This document shows, in pieces, positions 14,938 through 18,063 of a stretch of DNA of 18,063 bases. Position 1 is the stretch's first letter. Every line of letters begins with the position of its first letter. Source of the stretch: Nocardia sp. (GTDB lineage Bacteria > Actinomycetota > Actinomycetes > Mycobacteriales > Mycobacteriaceae). The notes beneath the pieces were generated by a model that made no database searches, was not told the DNA's origin, and worked only from the letters and a program-made list of their open reading frames with translations. The translations under genes and the position numbers were made by a program. The stretch lies in contig JAFMQT010000028.1 in assembly GCA_017354515.1 (NCBI GenBank), positions 1 through 18,063 on the forward strand. Direction: 5' to 3'.

Positions 14938-15077
14938 TGCCGCATCCTGGTGGTGAACGGGTGGCGATTTCTAGGCCGATGGTGTGTGAATATCGGTAGC
15001 CACTCTCCGTCGGGAGGAGTGTGCTGCGGGGAGGAATGCAGTAGATATCGGTCAAGGGGGAACGAGATTGGTATTCG

Positions 15078-16265
15078 ATGAGGACGAATTCTGCACCGGT
15101 GAACATGCGAGCTCATATGGGCATGGGCCATATGAGCATGGGAAGCGCCACCGGTGCCGCCAGGCCCGCCCTGCTGTTCAGTGCGATCACCACGGCAATG
15201 CGGATGCGCCCGCACGCACGAGTGTGCGCCCGCGACGATGTGCGGACTTTCGACGATGTGCTCGGTGAGGTGTCGGAGAAAGCCGGGCGTTTCGACGCGG
15301 TGCTGACCCGGCCGCGATCGAGAGTTCTGGTAGCACTGGGGAACTACCCCGGCTGCATCTCCACCGTGCTCGCCCTGCTGGCGCGCGGCGATGTGCCCGT
15401 ACTCGCGAGCCCGGCTCTACCTCGCACGGCGATGCGGGAGTTGATCGCCGGCTGCGGGATCGAGGCGGTCGTCACCGCGGGCCACGAGCCTGGAGCGCGG
15501 CTGGACGACTGTTCTCGGGTCCAGCGCACCGGATTCGACGAAGCCGGGCCGGCGCTGCATCGCGACACCGAACTGTGCCGGGTGCGCTCGGCCGCGGGCG
15601 GCGGTCCGATCTGCCTCGAATATTCCGCGACCGCCGTACTGAACGCCGCCACCGCGTGGGTGGGTGCGAGCAAACTGCGCGAGGGCGACCGCACCCTGTG
15701 CTTCGCGGGTCTGCACACGCGTTTCGGCTTCCACACCGCCGCCGTGGCGAATCTGGTGGCCGGCGCCGACCTGATCCTGCCCTCGGACACCCACACCACC
15801 GGGGGCGTCCAGCGGCATCTGGTCGAGGAGGCGCCGACGGTGCTGGCCGCCGATCCGGTCGTCTATCAGGCGATGATGCCGGGGCGGGAGGAACTGCCGG
15901 CGGATGTGGCGGCGGCGCTGCGCCGGGTACGGATGCGGCTGGCCCCGCATTCGATGGCGAGTTCGGTGGCCGCGCGGGTGCGCGCGCTGTCCGGGCCGAT
16001 CACGATCTGCTACGGCCTGGACGAAACCGGGCCGGTGGGATACGGATTCGACAGCGCCGAGGGCGGTGGAATCCACCTGCTGTCCGGAGTGCGCGTGCAG
16101 GAATGTGTGGTCGGCGGGCAGCGCTGCGCCCGGATCCACACCAAGTCCGCGGCCACGACCTACCTCAACGATCCCGCGGCGTTCGAACGCTCGGTGGCCG
16201 CCGACGGTGGCTATCTGAGCCGCGATCTGGCCGCACTTCCCGGAGCCGTGATCGCCACCGACTGA
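15078..16265 (+). CDS. Shortened ANL-superfamily (AMP-binding-like) protein, probably not a normal adenylating enzyme
   Basis: A 395-residue protein. Residues 30-130 match the start of acyl-CoA synthetase-like domains (RVLVALGNYPGCISTVLALLARGDVPVL). The A5-like motif YGLDETGPVGYG at 312-323 and an A7-like GGYLSRDLA at 377-385 (Asp383) follow in the right order. The Ser/Gly/Thr-rich A3 loop expected after LEYS (180-183) is missing: the chain goes directly to ATAVLNAATAW. The C-terminal A8-A10 subdomain is also absent; the protein stops soon after A7. The N-terminus is odd, with Met/His repeats (MRAHMGMGHMSMG, 10-22) and six in-frame ATGs between 15078 and 15138. No Shine-Dalgarno site is properly spaced, so the start is uncertain. 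A degenerate or repurposed acyl/aryl-binding protein is my best reading. Confidence 0.65.
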   Translation: MRTNSAPVNMRAHMGMGHMSMGSATGAARPALLFSAITTAMRMRPHARVCARDDVRTFDDVLGEVSEKAGRFDAVLTRPRSRVLVALGNYPGCISTVLALLARGDVPVLASPALPRTAMRELIAGCGIEAVVTAGHEPGARLDDCSRVQRTGFDEAGPALHRDTELCRVRSAAGGGPICLEYSATAVLNAATAWVGASKLREGDRTLCFAGLHTRFGFHTAAVANLVAGADLILPSDTHTTGGVQRHLVEEAPTVLAADPVVYQAMMPGREELPADVAAALRRVRMRLAPHSMASSVAARVRALSGPITICYGLDETGPVGYGFDSAEGGGIHLLSGVRVQECVVGGQRCARIHTKSAATTYLNDPAAFERSVAADGGYLSRDLAALPGAVIATD

Positions 16266-16278
16266 AACTCGGTGGCGA
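16252..16278 (+). terminator. Hairpin terminator over the stop of the ANL-like gene
   Basis: A perfect 10-bp stem (TCGCCACCGA with TCGGTGGCGA) with a seven-base loop spans the stop codon. No U-tract follows. It separates the ANL-like gene from the hydrolase. Confidence 0.6.
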
Positions 16279-16296
16279 GTGGTCATACCTCTCCCG

Positions 16297-16302
16297 TAAT
16301 CT
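16297..16302 (+). promoter_or_regulatory. -10 box (TAATCT) upstream of a short leader ORF
   Basis: TAATCT is followed by seven bases and ATG at 16310, so a near-leaderless transcript could begin here and run into the hydrolase gene. Confidence 0.4.
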
Positions 16303-16309
16303 CGCCGTC

Positions 16310-16375
16310 ATGTGTGGTACGTCGCATCGATGCGGTACGGCGGCTCGATGCCCAGTACCCTATTCGAGGTGGTAG
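16310..16375 (+). CDS. Possible leaderless 21-residue Cys-containing leader peptide
   Basis: ATG at 16310 opens a 21-codon frame, MCGTSHRCGTAARCPVPYSRW, ending in TAG at 16373-16375. It has three cysteines. A TAATCT box lies seven bases upstream, and the hydrolase ribosome site begins six bases after its stop. Leaderless Cys-rich leader peptides act as cysteine-responsive attenuators in mycobacteria, but there the cysteines are clustered, unlike here. It may be chance. Confidence 0.25.
   Translation: MCGTSHRCGTAARCPVPYSRW
16356..16361 (+). promoter_or_regulatory. Alternative -10 box (TACCCT) for the hydrolase
   Basis: TACCCT would start transcription near 16368 and leave a leader of about 31 bases with the GAGGGGGAGG site inside it. 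No good -35 is seen. Confidence 0.3.
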
Positions 16376-16398
16376 CAGAAGAGGGGGAGGTCCCGGAG

Positions 16399-17310
16399 AT
16401 GGACGGAGTTCGTCACGGGGTGAGACGCCGCTGGGCGGTCGTCGCGGTACTCGCGGCGGTGCTCGGAGTGGTCGGGTGGGGTCCGGTCCAGCCGGTTCCG
16501 AAGGTTGCGGCCGCGCCGGTCACGCCGGTGTCCCCGATGCGCGTCGCCTACGGCTCGCAACCCGATATGTTCGGCGATCTGTACCTGCCGCCGAGGCGGT
16601 CCGGGAGCGCCGAGAAGTGCCCGGTGGTGGTGCTTTTCCACGGGGGTGGCTGGCTGCGATATCTGAGCCTGCGCCAATTCGCCGCGCACGCCAGTGAACT
16701 CGCGGACGCGGGCGTCGCGGTCTGGAATGTCGAATACCGGCGGGTCAACGGTGGCGGCGGCTATCCGACGACCCTTACCGACGCCGACGCCGCGGTGGGC
16801 GCGTTGTCCACCGTGGTGCAGCGCCGGGCGGGGGGCCGACTGGATCTGGATCAGGTGCATCTGGCCGGGCATTCGGCGGGTGGCCAGCTCGCGGCCTGGA
16901 CCGCGGGCCGTCGCACCGCGGGTGTGTCGGCCGGTCAGGGTGTGCGGATCCGCAGCCTCACCCTGATGGCATCGGTCCTGGACATGGGCTACGCGGCCTC
17001 GCACGGCCGTGATCCGTTCGTCCCCAAACTGCTGGGCGGTACGCCCGAAACCGTGCCGGACCGTTACCGTTTCGCCTCGCCGATCGATAATCTGCCGCGG
17101 GACATCCACATCACCGCTGTCCAGGGCACCGCGGATCGGCTGGTGTCGGTACAGCAAACCAGTCGGTACATGGCCGCTGCCGGGCGCGCCAACCGCATCG
17201 AAACGCACATCTTGCCCGGGGTCGGTCATACGCCGTTCACAGATGTGCACTCGCCGGCCTGGGCCACCGCCCGTGAAGCGATCCTCGCTCAGGTGCGGGG
17301 CAAGGTCTGA
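16399..17310 (+). CDS. Exported alpha/beta hydrolase (BD-FAE/HSL-type esterase)
   Basis: A 303-residue protein. A basic N-terminus and hydrophobic helix (WAVVAVLAAVLGVVGWG, 12-28) form a signal peptide or anchor, with a likely cleavage near the AAA at 37-39. The oxyanion motif HGGGW is at 81-85, the nucleophile Ser159 in GHSAGG, Asp246 in GTADRLV and His277 in GVGHTPF complete the triad. It should hydrolyse an ester at or outside the membrane; the substrate is unknown. The ATG at 16399 is chosen over an earlier ATG at 16312 or 16330 because GAGGGGGAGG (16381-16390) lies eight bases before it and the signal peptide starts here. It is convergent with the coiled-coil gene, seven bases apart. Confidence 0.88.
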   Translation: MDGVRHGVRRRWAVVAVLAAVLGVVGWGPVQPVPKVAAAPVTPVSPMRVAYGSQPDMFGDLYLPPRRSGSAEKCPVVVLFHGGGWLRYLSLRQFAAHASELADAGVAVWNVEYRRVNGGGGYPTTLTDADAAVGALSTVVQRRAGGRLDLDQVHLAGHSAGGQLAAWTAGRRTAGVSAGQGVRIRSLTLMASVLDMGYAASHGRDPFVPKLLGGTPETVPDRYRFASPIDNLPRDIHITAVQGTADRLVSVQQTSRYMAAAGRANRIETHILPGVGHTPFTDVHSPAWATAREAILAQVRGKV

Positions 17311-17317
17311 GATCCAG

Positions 17318-17893
17318 TCACGCCTCGGGGGCCAGGGCGCGCAGTTCGGTGCGCAGTCGCTCGACCTCGGCGGCGAGTTCGTCGCGCAGCGCTTCGCGTT
17401 CGGCCAGGCTTTCGCGCAGACTGTCGACGGTTTCGTTCATCGCTTCCAGTCGCCGGTCCGCGCCGACCAACTGCCAGCGCAGGACCGCACTCCGGTCGAC
17501 ATCGGCACTGGCCGCGCCGACCCATGCGAGCAGATAGTCGAGCCACAGCCTCTGCCGGGGCATCGGATCGTCGTCACTCCAGCCGCGTCGCAAGGCGACC
17601 TTGGGCGACAGGACCCGTTCGCGGCCCTTCTTGGTGCCGGCCTTCGGCTCGTACAGGTGGATCAGACTCAATTTTCCGGCGCTGGTCACCACGGCGATGA
17701 AGCGGTATCGGCCGGCCAGATGCATACGCAATTCGGCGGTGCCGCGCCCGTCGGCGTCCATCGCACCCACCCACGGGCCCTCGGCGGCGGTCAGAATGGA
17801 CTCCAGGATGCCGAGCTGTCCGACGCCACGCCGCAACCGAGTCGCCCGCTTGCGCAGGTCGTCGGGTGCCGCGGTCATCTGATCCCAGTGCAT
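17318..17893 (-). CDS. Hypothetical protein with C-terminal coiled coil
   Basis: A 191-residue protein I do not recognise. The N-terminal 130 residues form a mixed domain (GILESILTAAEGPWVGAMDADGRG, FIAVVTSAGKLSLIHLYEP, then a basic KAGTKKGRERVLSPKV). The last 50 residues (MNETVDSLRESLAEREALRDELAAEVERLRTEL) show heptad-like Leu/Ala spacing and charged flanks, a probable coiled coil for self-association. There is no membrane segment. The start is ATG at 17893 (MHWDQ), because TATGTT lies exactly six bases upstream; the upstream GTG at 17923 lacks a promoter or ribosome site. Confidence 0.7.
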   Translation of the reverse strand: MHWDQMTAAPDDLRKRATRLRRGVGQLGILESILTAAEGPWVGAMDADGRGTAELRMHLAGRYRFIAVVTSAGKLSLIHLYEPKAGTKKGRERVLSPKVALRRGWSDDDPMPRQRLWLDYLLAWVGAASADVDRSAVLRWQLVGADRRLEAMNETVDSLRESLAEREALRDELAAEVERLRTELRALAPEA

Positions 17894-17899
17894 ACCCCG

Positions 17900-17905
17900 A
17901 ACATA
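17900..17905 (-). promoter_or_regulatory. -10 box (TATGTT), leaderless start of the coiled-coil gene
   Basis: TATGTT on the minus strand, six bases, then ATG at 17893. Confidence 0.5.
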
Positions 17906-17965
17906 GTGGGACCGCGCCACCACCGCCCTGGACGTGGTCGGCCGCGCGACCGGTCCGGGATTGGC

Positions 17966-17971
17966 TAGGCT
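17966..17971 (+). promoter_or_regulatory. -10 box (TAGGCT) upstream of the right-edge small gene
   Basis: TAGGCT would place a start site near 17978, 42 bases before the ATG at 18020, whose AGGAG site is at 18009-18013. Confidence 0.4.
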
Positions 17972-18019
17972 GCAATGAGTGCCGGGACATCCGGCCCCCG
18001 AACCAGTCAGGAGTTGCCG

Positions 18020-18063
18020 ATGTGCGTCCCGATCACCTGCACCATCTGCGGGAAGACCACCTG
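18020..18063 (+). CDS. Start of a small conserved actinobacterial protein with a C-x2-C motif (truncated by window edge)
   Basis: Only the first 14 codons are present: MCVPITCTICGKTT, then CTG... at the edge. The ATG follows AGGAG at 18009-18013. I recall short (about 50-70 residue) actinobacterial proteins starting MC.P.TC.TCGKTTW with further Cys and His residues, annotated as hypothetical or zinc-ribbon-like. Cys7 and Cys10 form the visible metal-type pair. The function is unknown. Confidence 0.6.
   Translation, partial: MCVPITCTICGKTT

Larger units (their letters stand above)
14300..15077. other. Gene-free, partly AT-rich region upstream of the ANL-like gene
   Basis: No ORF here reads as a real protein; the longest, 14124-14546 (+) and 14466-14876 (-), have no recognisable motifs. 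Hand counts give 42-48% GC in 14461-14640 and 14821-14940, lower than flanking genes. It holds several palindromes (listed separately), one good promoter candidate at 14909-14937, and two SD-like purine runs near 15013-15018 and 15054-15060. It could be a long regulatory leader or a decayed acquired segment. Confidence 0.6.

Noticed and set aside
15068..15268. TTG-started ORF with a well-spaced AAGGGGG site
   Set aside because: It is out of frame with the ANL-like gene, ends in Arg-rich text and shows no family resemblance; the site may instead support coupling.
1..18063. CRISPR array, tRNA, rRNA, insertion sequence or prophage
   Set aside because: No regularly spaced repeats, cloverleaf-like tail sequences, transposase motifs or terminal repeat pairs were seen in reading both strands.

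Overview
The window is GC-rich (a few stretches counted by hand fall to 42-48% GC against a clearly higher background) and reads as an actinomycete chromosome, most likely Nocardia or a close mycolic-acid relative. The reasons are a mycofactocin-coupled SDR, an ECF sigma factor next to a DGPF/YCII protein, MpaB-type oxygenases, a YkcA/B-type glycosyltransferase end, GTG starts, hairpin terminators without U-tracts, and many leaderless starts with a TANNNT -10 box. No rRNA, tRNA, CRISPR array, integrase or transposase was seen. Species-level assignment is inference.

Layout. 1-1316: the C-terminal end of a membrane glycosyltransferase converges with a mycofactocin-type SDR, with a strong shared hairpin between them. 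1407-2997: a two-gene unit of a DGPF/YCII protein and an ECF sigma factor with a long C-terminal domain (ECF42 type), joined by an apparent CTGA overlap, with a candidate self-promoter upstream. 3013-3918: a divergent pair, a permuted NlpC/P60-like protein and a one-helix small protein, whose -10 boxes overlap. 4130-5209: an APH-fold phosphotransferase. 5232-6295: a Uma2-family protein divergent from a small protein with paired cysteines.

6298-9977: an operon on the minus strand of two tandem MpaB-type oxygenase paralogues and a TetR regulator (7-bp gap, then a 4-bp overlap). It is divergent from an enoyl-CoA hydratase/isomerase across a 251-bp region with three TGATAG half-sites. 9995-14299: a five-gene minus-strand operon of TetR, permease, ATPase with CBS-type tail, permease and substrate-binding lipoprotein. 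This is an OpuB/ProU-type quaternary-amine (choline/glycine betaine class) importer; its four transporter genes are linked by three ATGA overlaps.

14300-15077: about 780 bp with no convincing gene, partly AT-rich and containing several short palindromes. 15078-16265: a shortened ANL-superfamily (AMP-binding-like) protein that has A5-like and A7-like motifs but lacks the nucleotide-gripping A3 loop and the C-terminal subdomain. 16310-17310: a possible Cys-containing leader peptide, then an exported alpha/beta hydrolase. 17318-17893: a coiled-coil hypothetical. The start of a small conserved Cys-motif protein runs off the right end.

The most noteworthy items are the A3-less ANL protein behind an AT-rich leader, the twin-MpaB/TetR operon facing a crotonase, the run of leaderless starts (TANNNT, six bases, start codon), and the sigma factor that seems to start on CTG.
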